Of a stretch of DNA of 64,000 nucleotides, positions 45,942 through 54,320 are shown one piece after another. Position 1 is the stretch's first letter; each line of letters opens with the position of its first letter. Under the pieces are notes generated by a model. The model was not told where the DNA came from. It searched no databases and saw only the letters and a list, made by a program, of their open reading frames with translations. The stretch comes from Filimonas zeae (lineage in GTDB: Bacteria; Bacteroidota; Bacteroidia; Chitinophagales; Chitinophagaceae), in NCBI RefSeq assembly GCF_014641615.1, contig NZ_BMIB01000003.1, forward strand, positions 124,001-188,000, in the 5' to 3' direction. Position numbers and translations under genes: made by a program.

Positions 45942-45950
45942 AAGGGAATT

Positions 45951-46868
45951 ATGCATCCATTGGTTAGAAAAGTGGTTTTTGCCGGCTCGGGTATTATTTG
46001 TTTATTTCCATTCATGTCTGCACCTGCGGCGCTTTTGCTGGGGCTGGCGGTAGCGCATACCACCGGCCACCCATGGTTGCACCGGCAGTACCGTTACAGT
46101 CAGTTTTTGCTGAAAGCGTCGGTAGTAGGGCTGGGGTTTGGTATTTCTGCGGGCAATGCCATAAAGGCGGGTCGCGAGGGTATATTGCTTACCGTATGTT
46201 CTGTGGCCGGTACCCTGTTGCTGGGCCTGCTGGCAGGTAAATGGCTGAAGCTGGATGGTAAAACGGCGTGGCTGGTGGCGGCAGGTACGGCGGTTTGCGG
46301 CGGCAGTGCTATAGCGGCGGTGGCGCCGGTAATTCAGGCAGAAGAAAAGCAGGTGTCTGTATCGCTGGGGGTGGTGTTCCTGTTAAACACGCTGGCGCTG
46401 TTTGTTTTCCCTTTTCTGGGGCACCTGTTTCATTTATCTGATGGACAGTTTGGTGCCTGGTGTGCTATTGCTATACACGATACCAGCTCTGTTACAGGAG
46501 CAGCCGCCAGGTTCAGCGGGCAGGCGCTGGAAACAGCTACCACCCTAAAACTGGCGCGTGCGTTATGGATAATGCCGGTGGCCCTGGTTTCCGGATGGTT
46601 GTTCCGTACGCCTGGCCGGGTTGCTATTCCGTGGTTTATCGGCCTTTTTATAGTGGCGGTATTGCTGCGTTCTTATGTACCGGTTGTGCAGCAATACAGT
46701 GGAGGTATAGTACAGCTGGCAAAAACAGGTTTAACCCTTACCTTATTTCTCATTGGTGCGGGGCTGTCGTTACCGCAACTGAAACAGGTGGGTATCGCTC
46801 CCTTGTTACTGGGTGTATTGTTATGGCTTGGTATCAGCGTAACCGTTTTTATAGCGCTTACCAGGTAG
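45951..46868 (+). CDS. YeiH/UPF0324 family putative sulfate or sulfite exporter
   Basis: A 305-residue membrane protein with about nine to ten transmembrane helices. The ATG at 45951 follows AAGGGAA; a GTG at 45903 would place the dyads inside the gene. Family signatures include LKASVVGLGFGISAGNA, AAGTAVCGGSAIAAVAPVI and AIHDTSSVTGAA. YeiH proteins are proposed to export sulfate, sulfite or related anions. The preceding LysR gene supports sulfur-oxyanion responsiveness. Its 3' end overlaps the opposing reductase gene by 11 bases. Confidence 0.9.
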   Translation: MHPLVRKVVFAGSGIICLFPFMSAPAALLLGLAVAHTTGHPWLHRQYRYSQFLLKASVVGLGFGISAGNAIKAGREGILLTVCSVAGTLLLGLLAGKWLKLDGKTAWLVAAGTAVCGGSAIAAVAPVIQAEEKQVSVSLGVVFLLNTLALFVFPFLGHLFHLSDGQFGAWCAIAIHDTSSVTGAAARFSGQALETATTLKLARALWIMPVALVSGWLFRTPGRVAIPWFIGLFIVAVLLRSYVPVVQQYSGGIVQLAKTGLTLTLFLIGAGLSLPQLKQVGIAPLLLGVLLWLGISVTVFIALTR

Positions 46869-47937
46869 CTTCTTTTTCCAGCCAACGGGTTACCCCGGCA
46901 ATTTCCATTACCAGGTCTGCACCATAGGCGCTGGCAGGCGTCTGGTAGCCGGGGGTAAACTTATCCGATAATATTTTCTGTGCTATCAGCAGGGTGGCAT
47001 CTGCTGTTAAAGCGTACGCTTCGGGGCAGCGCATACTGCCCATTAAGGTTTGTCCCTGCGGGTTAGTTACGGCTGCTTTAATATAACTGGTAGCCTTACC
47101 CCGTACATTGTCATCAGGGCCGGGGGCTTGCCGCAGTATTATCTTCTGTATCAACCGGTGCATCCAGGCGGCGCGTAGCAGCGGGTTAAACACCGCCTGT
47201 GCACGTAAAAACAACCAGGTAAAGCGGCTTACGCCGGTATAGGTAACTATGTTGGGTATGCGGGTGGAAACAAAGGCGGTGCTGATATCTCCCCAGGGTA
47301 TACTCATGGTAAATTGTCTGCGCGGTTTTCCGGTAAACTGCACCCATCTGCCTGTTTTGCCCACCGGTTCCGGTGTTATATGGCCGTTGGTACGCACGGC
47401 ACCGGGCAGGCCCAGCTTTTGTAAAGTAGTAATGGCAGTACCCCGCGAAAGGTGGCTGCCCTCTATAGCAAAAGCTATTTCCAGCAGGTTGGCATCAGGC
47501 AGTTGCTGTTGCAGCCACAAGGCCAGGCAATCGGTAGGTACTACATCAAAACCCGCACCGGGCAGTAACATTATGCCTTTTTCCCGGGCCTGTGTATCAT
47601 ATGTCTGTAACAGATTAAATACATCCAGATCGCCGTTCAGGTCAATATAATGGGTGCCGTTTTGCAGGCAGGCTTCCACCATAGGTTTGGCCGTAACATC
47701 ATAAGGGCCGGCGGCATTTACCACCAGTTGCGTCTGGCTCAGTTGCTGCTGCAAAGCGTCAGTATTGTTGAGCGATAAAATGCAACAGGGTAATTGCAAA
47801 CGTTCGGCCAGTGCACGTATGGCTTTTTCATTTCTTCCGGCCAGCACAGGTTGTAAACCATAATTACCGGCAAAACGGGCAATCAGTTCGCCGGTATAGC
47901 CGTTGGCGCCGTAAAGCAAAAAGGTATTCTGTTGCAT
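46858..47937 (-). CDS. Saccharopine dehydrogenase-like NADP-binding reductase
   Basis: A 359-residue protein starting MQQNTFLLYGANGYTGELIARF, a Rossmann nucleotide site. The next segment is LVVNAAGPYDVTAKPMVEACLQNGTHYIDLNGDLD. This layout matches the saccharopine dehydrogenase-like/trans-acting enoyl reductase family, in which substrates range from amino acids to lipids. The length is in the family range. An ATG at 47952 would add five residues. Specific substrate unknown. Confidence 0.85.
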   Translation of the reverse strand: MQQNTFLLYGANGYTGELIARFAGNYGLQPVLAGRNEKAIRALAERLQLPCCILSLNNTDALQQQLSQTQLVVNAAGPYDVTAKPMVEACLQNGTHYIDLNGDLDVFNLLQTYDTQAREKGIMLLPGAGFDVVPTDCLALWLQQQLPDANLLEIAFAIEGSHLSRGTAITTLQKLGLPGAVRTNGHITPEPVGKTGRWVQFTGKPRRQFTMSIPWGDISTAFVSTRIPNIVTYTGVSRFTWLFLRAQAVFNPLLRAAWMHRLIQKIILRQAPGPDDNVRGKATSYIKAAVTNPQGQTLMGSMRCPEAYALTADATLLIAQKILSDKFTPGYQTPASAYGADLVMEIAGVTRWLEKEATW

Positions 47938-47952
47938 GCCGCCAAAGTACAA

Positions 47953-48390
47953 TTATACCCGCATATAATCGCCCTGCCACTGCTGAATGCTTTGTTTAAT
48001 GGCTTTTGCAGGCAGCTGTTCGGTTATTGCGCGCTGTACAAGGCCAGGCAATTCTTCGTCAGCCGCAAAGCGCAGCGCCAGTATCTGGCTCAGGCTCAGT
48101 TGCTGCTCCAGCGGTTCAAAGCGTTTGCCGGTAAGGGTGAAATAACGAAAGCGCACTTCCAGCCTTACTAAACGATCCTGTACCGTAAGTGCATAGTGCT
48201 GGCGGAGCATTACGCTGGTATAACCCAGCAGTAGAAACACGGCTGTAATGCCATACCAGGCGCCGGAATCTGCTGTTTGTTTTACGGCAAATACCAGACT
48301 TATTACCACACCCACCAGTATCAGCGGAAGCAGTATAAAATGGTGGGGTGCATAATACCGCACGTGGTTTTGAAAATTTTGTTTTTGCAT
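47953..48390 (-). CDS. DUF6526-like membrane protein
   Basis: A 145-residue protein from the ATG at 48390 (MQKQNFQNHVRYYAPHHF), which is the typical family opening; a longer reading to 48444 is possible but would add unlike residues. Two transmembrane helices (ILLPLILVGVVISLVF and WYGITAVFLLLGYTSVML) precede a cytoplasmic tail rich in Arg and Glu. Family assignment is from memory of the N-terminal motif. It lies 15 bases upstream of the reductase gene, in the same direction. Confidence 0.7.
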   Translation of the reverse strand: MQKQNFQNHVRYYAPHHFILLPLILVGVVISLVFAVKQTADSGAWYGITAVFLLLGYTSVMLRQHYALTVQDRLVRLEVRFRYFTLTGKRFEPLEQQLSLSQILALRFAADEELPGLVQRAITEQLPAKAIKQSIQQWQGDYMRV

Positions 48391-48459
48391 ATGTAACAGA
48401 TATAATAAAAAATACGAAAGTGAAAATAGTACCTTCGGCGCCATTTTTAGCCTTTCAAC

Positions 48460-49041
48460 ATGAAATTAGAACAGCAATTACTGGAAAGAAGCGGACAAAA
48501 GTGCGAAGTATGTAAGCAAGACAACGCAATTGAGGTATACGAAGTACCCCCGCAAACCCGCGCAACAGAAAACAACAGTGTAGTGCTGTGTGGCAAATGC
48601 CGTGCGCAGATAGAGAAAAAGGAAGAGCCGGATGGTAACCATTGGGCGGCCTGCCTGCCGGAAGCTATGTGGAGCGAAATACCGGGTGTAAAAGTAATTG
48701 CATGGCGTATGCTGCAGCGCTTTAAGCAGGAAAGCTGGGCGGCAGACAACCTGGATATGTTATATCTGGAAGATGATATGCTGGAGTGGGCTAAAGCCAC
48801 CGGCGATCATGAAGAGGGCGCTTCAGACTTCCACCGCGATAGCAACGGCACCATACTGCAAACCGGCGATACGGTAGTAACCATTAAGGCTTTAGATGTA
48901 AAGGGCACCAGCTTTTCAGCAAAACTGGGCACCGTGGTAAAGAACATACGTTTGGTAGAAGATAATAAAGAACAGATTGAAGGTAAAATTGAAGGCCAGG
49001 TAATTGTGATACTTACTAAGTATGTAAGAAAGCATTCCTAA
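48460..49041 (+). CDS. PhnA-domain protein
   Basis: A 193-residue soluble protein. An N-terminal zinc-ribbon part has CEVC and CGKC pairs (about residues 15-50). The C-terminal PhnA domain contains DSNGTILQTGDTVVTIKALDVKG and GTVVKNIRLV. Despite the name, PhnA-type proteins are not proven phosphonate enzymes and are widespread in bacteria. It is monocistronic with a strong terminator downstream. Confidence 0.9.
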   Translation: MKLEQQLLERSGQKCEVCKQDNAIEVYEVPPQTRATENNSVVLCGKCRAQIEKKEEPDGNHWAACLPEAMWSEIPGVKVIAWRMLQRFKQESWAADNLDMLYLEDDMLEWAKATGDHEEGASDFHRDSNGTILQTGDTVVTIKALDVKGTSFSAKLGTVVKNIRLVEDNKEQIEGKIEGQVIVILTKYVRKHS

Positions 49042-49063
49042 AGGGTATATCATCAGATAAAGG

Positions 49064-49096
49064 AAAGCAGGCTAACAGAAACAGCCTGCTTTTTTA
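49064..49096 (+). terminator. Terminator after the PhnA-domain gene
   Basis: AAAGCAGGCT pairs with AGCCTGCTTT around a 9-base loop and is followed by six T residues. Confidence 0.8.
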
Positions 49097-49164
49097 TTGG
49101 CCGCTGTTGCAGCCCTAACTTTATGGCAGTTTAATTGTATATCTTAGTTATTAAAAAAGTTGTT

Positions 49165-49518
49165 ATGAGTTTACGGGCAGTGTTACCTAAAATATTTTAC
49201 GCAGATATTCAGACAGGTCTTTCGTTTTTTGTAGACGGACTGGGTTTTGAACTGGGGTATCATGATGAAAGTTTATACATTGTTAGTAAAGACGATGTAA
49301 CGCTGTTGCTGGTAATAAATGAAGATTTGGGTAACAGAGACCGACCTGAAATACGTATTGCTACCGATGATATTGAGGCCGTTTATCAGGAAATAAAAGG
49401 GCGTAATCCAGGCTTGCTGCACCCCAACCTCAATTATATTAAACAGCAGCCCTGGGGGCTGAAAGAGTTCGCTTGCCTGGACCCTACCACGGTTTGCATC
49501 ATTTTTCAACAGGGCTAA
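49165..49518 (+). CDS. VOC-superfamily (glyoxalase-like) protein
   Basis: A 117-residue protein starting MSLRAVLPKIFYADIQTGLSFF, with the beta-alpha-beta-beta-beta layout of the vicinal oxygen chelate fold (two modules: IFYADIQTGLSFFVDGLGFELG and PEIRIATDDIEAVYQEIKGR). Metal ligands are not all obvious, so it may be a binding protein rather than an enzyme. An upstream TTG at 49135 is less likely as start. Function unknown. Confidence 0.82.
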   Translation: MSLRAVLPKIFYADIQTGLSFFVDGLGFELGYHDESLYIVSKDDVTLLLVINEDLGNRDRPEIRIATDDIEAVYQEIKGRNPGLLHPNLNYIKQQPWGLKEFACLDPTTVCIIFQQG

Positions 49519-49562
49519 GAAACTGCGAAGATTTTGTTATTTTTAGTAAAATCACACACGCT

Positions 49563-50228
49563 ATGAAACAAAGAATGATTGCTTTTACCGTGGCTGCAAT
49601 GGCCTTCGGTGCCTGTAACAGCGGAACAAACCCCGATGAGAAAGCTGTAACAACAGATAGCGCCCCTCCGCCAGCCACCACCACTGTTCCTGAAAAAAAA
49701 GCCTGGGTAGCAGTAGACTCTGCTACCGAAATGAAAGCCTGGATGGAGTATTCCACGCCAGGTGAAGCACAGAAAAAACTGGCAAAGTCAGATGGCAGCT
49801 GGGCAGGGCAAACCACCATGTGGATGTCGAAAGATGCGCCGCCTGCTACCAGCTCTTCTATGATGGTGAATAAGATGATTTTGGGTGGTCGTTATCAGCA
49901 ATCTTCTTTCAAAGGCGATTTTATGGGTATGCCTTTTGAAGGAATGGCTATTACGGCTTACGACAATTACAAGAAAAAATATGTCAGCACCTGGATAGAC
50001 AATATGGGTACTGGTATTATGAAAATGGAAGGCGATTGGGACGAGGCTTCCAAATCAATGGTATTAACCGGCAAATGTACCAACCCGGCCAATGGCGTGG
50101 AGTACGATATGAAGGAAGTATACAAGATAGTAGATGAAAACAACGAAGTAATGGAAATGTATGGCCCGGATTCTAAAACCGGCGAGCAGTATAAAACCAT
50201 GGAGATAAAGCTTACCAGAAAAAAATAA
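49563..50228 (+). CDS. DUF1579 lipoprotein
   Basis: A 221-residue protein with a lipoprotein signal (MAFGAC, Cys 16), followed by a Thr/Pro/Ala linker. The DUF1579 domain shows LAKSDGSWAGQTTMWMS, GRYQQSSFKGDFMGMPFEGMAITAYDNYKKKYVSTW and IMKMEGDWDEASKSMVLTG. The domain is a lipocalin-like barrel of unknown ligand. The gene is followed by a bidirectional-looking terminator shared with the opposing protease gene. Confidence 0.88.
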   Translation: MKQRMIAFTVAAMAFGACNSGTNPDEKAVTTDSAPPPATTTVPEKKAWVAVDSATEMKAWMEYSTPGEAQKKLAKSDGSWAGQTTMWMSKDAPPATSSSMMVNKMILGGRYQQSSFKGDFMGMPFEGMAITAYDNYKKKYVSTWIDNMGTGIMKMEGDWDEASKSMVLTGKCTNPANGVEYDMKEVYKIVDENNEVMEMYGPDSKTGEQYKTMEIKLTRKK

Positions 50229-50242
50229 TGAGTAACAGTTAC

Positions 50243-50276
50243 AAAAAAGCCCCGTAAATGCAACGGGGCTTTTTTA
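50243..50276. terminator. Terminator between the DUF1579 and protease-like genes
   Basis: AAAAAAGCCCCG pairs with CGGGGCTTTTTT around a 9-base loop. T runs on both sides allow termination in both directions. Confidence 0.82.
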
Positions 50277-50303
50277 TAAGTATCATTACAGGCAGGGTAG
50301 TGG

Positions 50304-51425
50304 TTACGCACGTTCCTTCCACGCACCTGAAAACAGTTTATTGGGTTTCAGATACAGGTAATCATTCTTAAAATCCAGTATGGTATTAAAACGCTTCAAC
50401 AGATCATTGCCCAGATAATTAATTTCAAAGCCTACGGGGCTTTTGCCAGCCAGTATATAAGCAGGCACATCATGCAAGGTAGATTTGCCCAGGGCAAAAC
50501 GCGGCGCTTTTACAATACGCGATTCATACTTTACACCACGCGGATCGGTTAATACAGCGGTGCGTATCAATGGCAGTGTACCAAAAGCGGCACGGCTGCC
50601 CGCCCAGTTGCTGTCCAGTATCACCGCCTGGTCGCTGCCGGTATCCAGCAGAAAACTGCCTTCATAATCTTTGTTATCTAATTGAAACTTCCCCTTTACA
50701 CAAACAAAAGAGCGTATAAAATCCAGCTTCAACCGCTGGTAGCCTTTGGTGTGGGCGGGTGACTGTGAGTGAATCAAAAGCCTGTTATGGTCGTAGTCTA
50801 TCTCCACCGTCTTGCCTTCAAACAGGTTCCAGCCAAAACGGCCATCCATTTCGCGGGCGGTATTGCCGGTGGCTAACACATCCGGGTTATTCCATGTTCG
50901 GGTACCCATTTGCAGGGTGTTCACCTTTCCTATACGTGTTTTTATATTCCGTAAAAACCGGAAGTCAAAAGAGCCCACATCAAAGTGCAGGTTTAGTGTG
51001 TCTTTGTTGTTCACCAGTGCTTTTGCATGAATAGCGCTATGGGCTGTTACCGTAAAGGGAATGGTGTCTGTTGCTGTTACTGCCGCTGTATTGGGTGTCT
51101 GGGGTGGAATAGCGCTGGCTATTTGTGTAAAGCAGGAGTCTTTACCGTTATACAGAATCACAAAGTTAAACCGTGTTCCCGGTTCTACTTTTACACGTAT
51201 AGAATCTATATCTGTATAAAAGGTTACCCATTTGGTTTGCCGGGTTCTGTCAGCCGTGTATACATCCGGCCTTACTTTGGGGGAGAGTGTCCAGGCGCCA
51301 GCATCGTAAAACCCACCATCGTTAATAGCAATGTTGGGTGAACTTGCTTTAATTACAGGCAATGGTTGTTGCGCAGCCGTTGCGCCTGCCAGCAGGGTGG
51401 TAATAAGCAGTAGTGTTGGTTTCAT
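50304..51425 (-). CDS. Secreted aspartyl-protease-like protein
   Basis: A 373-residue protein with a signal peptide (LLLITTLLAGATAAQ). A retropepsin-like fold is visible from about residue 250, with the catalytic triplet in GSFLLDTGSDQAVILDS. The second half has GFEINYLGNDLLKRFNTILDFKNDYLYLKPN, the usual end of bacterial single-lobe aspartyl proteases. An earlier lobe (HFDVGSFDFRFL) contains a similar strand pattern without DTG. Substrates are unknown. It is 4 bases downstream of the dienelactone hydrolase-like gene, same strand. Confidence 0.82.
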   Translation of the reverse strand: MKPTLLLITTLLAGATAAQQPLPVIKASSPNIAINDGGFYDAGAWTLSPKVRPDVYTADRTRQTKWVTFYTDIDSIRVKVEPGTRFNFVILYNGKDSCFTQIASAIPPQTPNTAAVTATDTIPFTVTAHSAIHAKALVNNKDTLNLHFDVGSFDFRFLRNIKTRIGKVNTLQMGTRTWNNPDVLATGNTAREMDGRFGWNLFEGKTVEIDYDHNRLLIHSQSPAHTKGYQRLKLDFIRSFVCVKGKFQLDNKDYEGSFLLDTGSDQAVILDSNWAGSRAAFGTLPLIRTAVLTDPRGVKYESRIVKAPRFALGKSTLHDVPAYILAGKSPVGFEINYLGNDLLKRFNTILDFKNDYLYLKPNKLFSGAWKERA

Positions 51426-51429
51426 TTGT

Positions 51430-52323
51430 TTAACTCAGTTTGGCAGTAAAAAATTCAATGGTTCTTTTCCAGGCCAGTTCGGCCGCTGTGCGGTCGTAAC
51501 GGGGTGTGGTATCGTTATGAAAGCCATGGTTTACATCCGGATAAATATAAGCGGTGTATTCCTTTTTGTTTTCTTTCAGCGCTGCTTCATAGGCAGGCCA
51601 GCCTTCGTTTACGCGGGTATCCAGCCCGGCATAGTGTATTAACAGCGGGGCCTTAATTTGTGTTACCTGCTCTTTGGGGGGCTGACCACCATAAAAAGGA
51701 ACAGCAGCAGCCAGTTCCGGCAGGCGTACGGCCATCATATTAGCAATCCATCCGCCAAAGCAAAAGCCCACCACACCAATTTTACCATTACAGTCCGGGT
51801 GACTTTTCAGGTAATCATATGCTGCAATAAAGTCTTCCAGCATTTCATCCCTGTTTCGCTTGCTCTGCAACTCGCGCCCCGCATCATCCGTGCCCGGGTA
51901 ACCGCCTAGTGGTGTAAGTGCATCTGGTGCTACCGATATAAAACCTGCCAGCGCAGCCCTGCGGGCTACATCTTCTATATGCGGGTTTAAACCGCGGTTT
52001 TCGTGTACCACAATAATGCCGCCCAGCTTGCCTTTGCTTTCTTTAGGTTTAGATACCAGCGCTTTTATAGTACCCCCACCTTTGGGTGAAGGGTAGTTGG
52101 CATAATCAGATTGTAACCGGGCATCGCCTGCGTTTACCTGTATGGCGTTTTTATAATCCGGCATCAGAAAGCCCATCAGAGAAGCTACGGTAAGGCCGCC
52201 GATGGCATATACAGAAAGCTTTTCTACAAAGTCGCGCCGGGTAACACGGTTATGGGCATAGTCATCATACAGGTCAAATACTTCCTGCTGTATATCTTCT
52301 TTTTTAATGTCGTTGCTGTTCAT
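51430..52323 (-). CDS. Dienelactone hydrolase family protein, exported
   Basis: A 297-residue alpha/beta hydrolase. The Arg-Arg motif (RRDFVEKLSVYAIGGLTVASLMG) near residue 30 resembles a Tat signal. The nucleophile is Cys in GVVGFCFGGWIANMM, as in dienelactone hydrolase. Catalytic Asp is in YAGLDTRVNEGW and His in DVNHGFHND. The natural substrate is uncertain; in many bacteria such exported members lack an aromatic-degradation context, as here. Confidence 0.9.
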   Translation of the reverse strand: MNSNDIKKEDIQQEVFDLYDDYAHNRVTRRDFVEKLSVYAIGGLTVASLMGFLMPDYKNAIQVNAGDARLQSDYANYPSPKGGGTIKALVSKPKESKGKLGGIIVVHENRGLNPHIEDVARRAALAGFISVAPDALTPLGGYPGTDDAGRELQSKRNRDEMLEDFIAAYDYLKSHPDCNGKIGVVGFCFGGWIANMMAVRLPELAAAVPFYGGQPPKEQVTQIKAPLLIHYAGLDTRVNEGWPAYEAALKENKKEYTAYIYPDVNHGFHNDTTPRYDRTAAELAWKRTIEFFTAKLS

Positions 52324-52340
52324 ATGGTGTGTTATAATTA

Positions 52341-53099
52341 TTACGGAGTTATTATGCCGGCAGCCTGTGTTAACAGTACTTTGTTGCCCTTACTGATGGT
52401 TACTGTAGCAGGCGGATCGTTTTTTGCGCCGATAATTGTAAAATAGCATTCGTAGGTATAACCGTTATTGGTAAACGTAATGCTGTGGTTGCCGCCTGTG
52501 CCATCTGCTGTAAACTTTCCGTTTGTAATAACAATATCTGGTTTACTGCTCATTGCTTTTGTAACCGGCCAGGAAGCATACCGGTAATTGCCGTTGCCAA
52601 GGTCGTCAATTCTTATCAGGTATTTACTGGTTTTCAGCACACTAACCGGTTCCTCAAATACCCGTATAGATTCATGTAATTTACTTTTTTCAGCAGTTAA
52701 CAGGACAGCCTTCCGCTTACTTTCGGTGAATGACTGGTAATTTACCGATATCAGCCTGCCATCTTCATCCAGCCATACATCGCCCTGCTGAAACATGATA
52801 CCCCGCCAGCCCACTTCCGACCAATCCTGATCTGGCTTAGACCGGCTTATCTGCTGAATGAGGCTGTCGTCAAACACTTCGTTGTATCGTTGTATAAATT
52901 CAGTCCGGTTTTTAATAGCAGGCAGGGGCAGTTCCCGTTTCAACGGATATGCCACCTTATTGGCCAGGGCTTTTTTGTTGCCTGTTTTAATACATTGGAT
53001 AAATGCATTGACTACTTTGCGCTTTTCAGCATTTATTTCCTGTGCAGCGCCCGTTATACCATAGGAAAGAAGCAGAAGAAGGATAGGTGTTTTATTCAT
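52341..53099 (-). CDS. Hypothetical secreted protein
   Basis: A 252-residue protein with a signal peptide ending near GAAQ. The mature N-terminal half resembles an NTF2-like helix-sheet pattern (VVNAFIQCIKTGNKKALANKV, FIQRYNEVFDDSLI). The C-terminal half is beta-rich (HSITFTNNGYTYECYFTII). No family is recognised with confidence. It is 17 bases upstream of the hydrolase gene on the same strand, so an operon with it and the protease is likely. Confidence 0.7.
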   Translation of the reverse strand: MNKTPILLLLLSYGITGAAQEINAEKRKVVNAFIQCIKTGNKKALANKVAYPLKRELPLPAIKNRTEFIQRYNEVFDDSLIQQISRSKPDQDWSEVGWRGIMFQQGDVWLDEDGRLISVNYQSFTESKRKAVLLTAEKSKLHESIRVFEEPVSVLKTSKYLIRIDDLGNGNYRYASWPVTKAMSSKPDIVITNGKFTADGTGGNHSITFTNNGYTYECYFTIIGAKNDPPATVTISKGNKVLLTQAAGIITP

Positions 53100-53326
53100 A
53101 ACGTATTTATTGACTATCTCAAATATATGAAACTGCTGTTGCGCTTTAGTTTGCTAACACTGACATTTCCTGTTCCGATGCCGGGAATAAACTATTAACC
53201 TGCAGGCTAAATGCTTTTAGGTTTTAAACCCGCCCTAAGCACAGAAGAACGATAGTTTTTGCCCGTTTAACGACAGGCGCTTTAACACGGCCATAGTAAC
53301 TGGTAGTTTTGAGAAAACCAACTACT

Positions 53327-54160
53327 ATGCTTACTATAGATACACTAAAAAGCCTGCGCGATGCAGATGCATTGCGTAACAAAGTAAACGCCAATAACAC
53401 GTATGAATTATGGCTGATAACCCGTGGGGGCGGTACTATTCAGATTGATATGCAGCTGTTTGAAGTACAGCAGCAGCATGTGTACTGTATCGCACCTTCG
53501 CAGTTATCGCAGCTGCAGGTATCGCCTTCAGCAGAAGGGTATGTAATCCGTTTGAACGAGCAGGTAATGCAGGAGGGTAACAAGAGTATTGATGCCTTGT
53601 TTCAGGCCAATCTGCTGCATGCTATAAGTCGTTCAGCCTGCATGGGCTTTGATGAGCCAGCCTTCAGCGAGGTATTGCATGTGGTAGAACAGCTGAAAAA
53701 AGAACACCTTTTATCAGAAGCGTACCAGAATGAATTGATTATGCAGTACCTGAACATTCTGTTTATTTACATGGGCCGTAAATGCCGTAAAGAACCGGAG
53801 ACAAACAGTTATAACTGCAACCAGCGTTTATTCAACCGTTTTATCAATCTGGTAGATAAGAATTTTAAAACCTGCAAGCGGGTATCGGAATATGCCGATC
53901 TGCTGCTGGTTACACCCAATCATTTGAATCATGCGGTAAGAAATACGGCAGGCAATACCGCCGGGCATTATATACGCCAGCGCGTTGTACTGGAAGCTAA
54001 GCGACAGGCTGTTTACTCAGACTGTAGTATGAAGGAACTGGCGTGGGAGTTAGGCTTTCAGGATATCTATCACTTCAGTAAGTTTTTCAAAAAAGAAACA
54101 GGAGATAACTTCACTACGTTTAAAAAAGACAGGACGAATATTGCATTGATGGTTCCATAA
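53327..54160 (+). CDS. AraC-family transcriptional regulator
   Basis: A 277-residue regulator. An N-terminal cupin-like sensor region (TYELWLITRGGGTIQIDMQLFEVQQQHVYCIAPSQ) precedes two helix-turn-helix motifs in the C-terminal AraC domain (SEYADLLLVTPNHLNHAVRNTAG and SMKELAWELGFQDIYHFSKFFKKETG). The ATG at 53327 is preferred over a TTG at 53309. It is divergent from the hypothetical secreted gene, leaving a 227-base gap in which no clear operator was seen. Confidence 0.9.
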   Translation: MLTIDTLKSLRDADALRNKVNANNTYELWLITRGGGTIQIDMQLFEVQQQHVYCIAPSQLSQLQVSPSAEGYVIRLNEQVMQEGNKSIDALFQANLLHAISRSACMGFDEPAFSEVLHVVEQLKKEHLLSEAYQNELIMQYLNILFIYMGRKCRKEPETNSYNCNQRLFNRFINLVDKNFKTCKRVSEYADLLLVTPNHLNHAVRNTAGNTAGHYIRQRVVLEAKRQAVYSDCSMKELAWELGFQDIYHFSKFFKKETGDNFTTFKKDRTNIALMVP

Positions 54161-54192
54161 GATTGACATGATCGGGGATTTATACAGTGAGG

Positions 54193-54218
54193 GCCGGCAA
54201 GTATTTGCCGGCTTTTTT
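54193..54218 (+). terminator. Terminator after the AraC regulator
   Basis: Perfect 8-bp stem GCCGGCAA/TTGCCGGC with a 4-base loop and six T residues. Confidence 0.85.
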
Positions 54219-54255
54219 GCGCCTACCTTAAAGTCGGTTGCACATGAGCAACAGG

Positions 54256-54299
54256 TACAAAAACCAGGCGGCCTGTTCCCGATAAAGGAGCAGGCCGCT
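54256..54299 (-). terminator. Terminator after the hybrid kinase
   Basis: On the minus strand GCGGCCTG pairs with CAGGCCGC (inner pairing extends through TCC/GGA) and is followed by GGTTTTTGT. Confidence 0.65.
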
Positions 54300-54320
54300 T
54301 ATGTAAATACTTTGAATGAA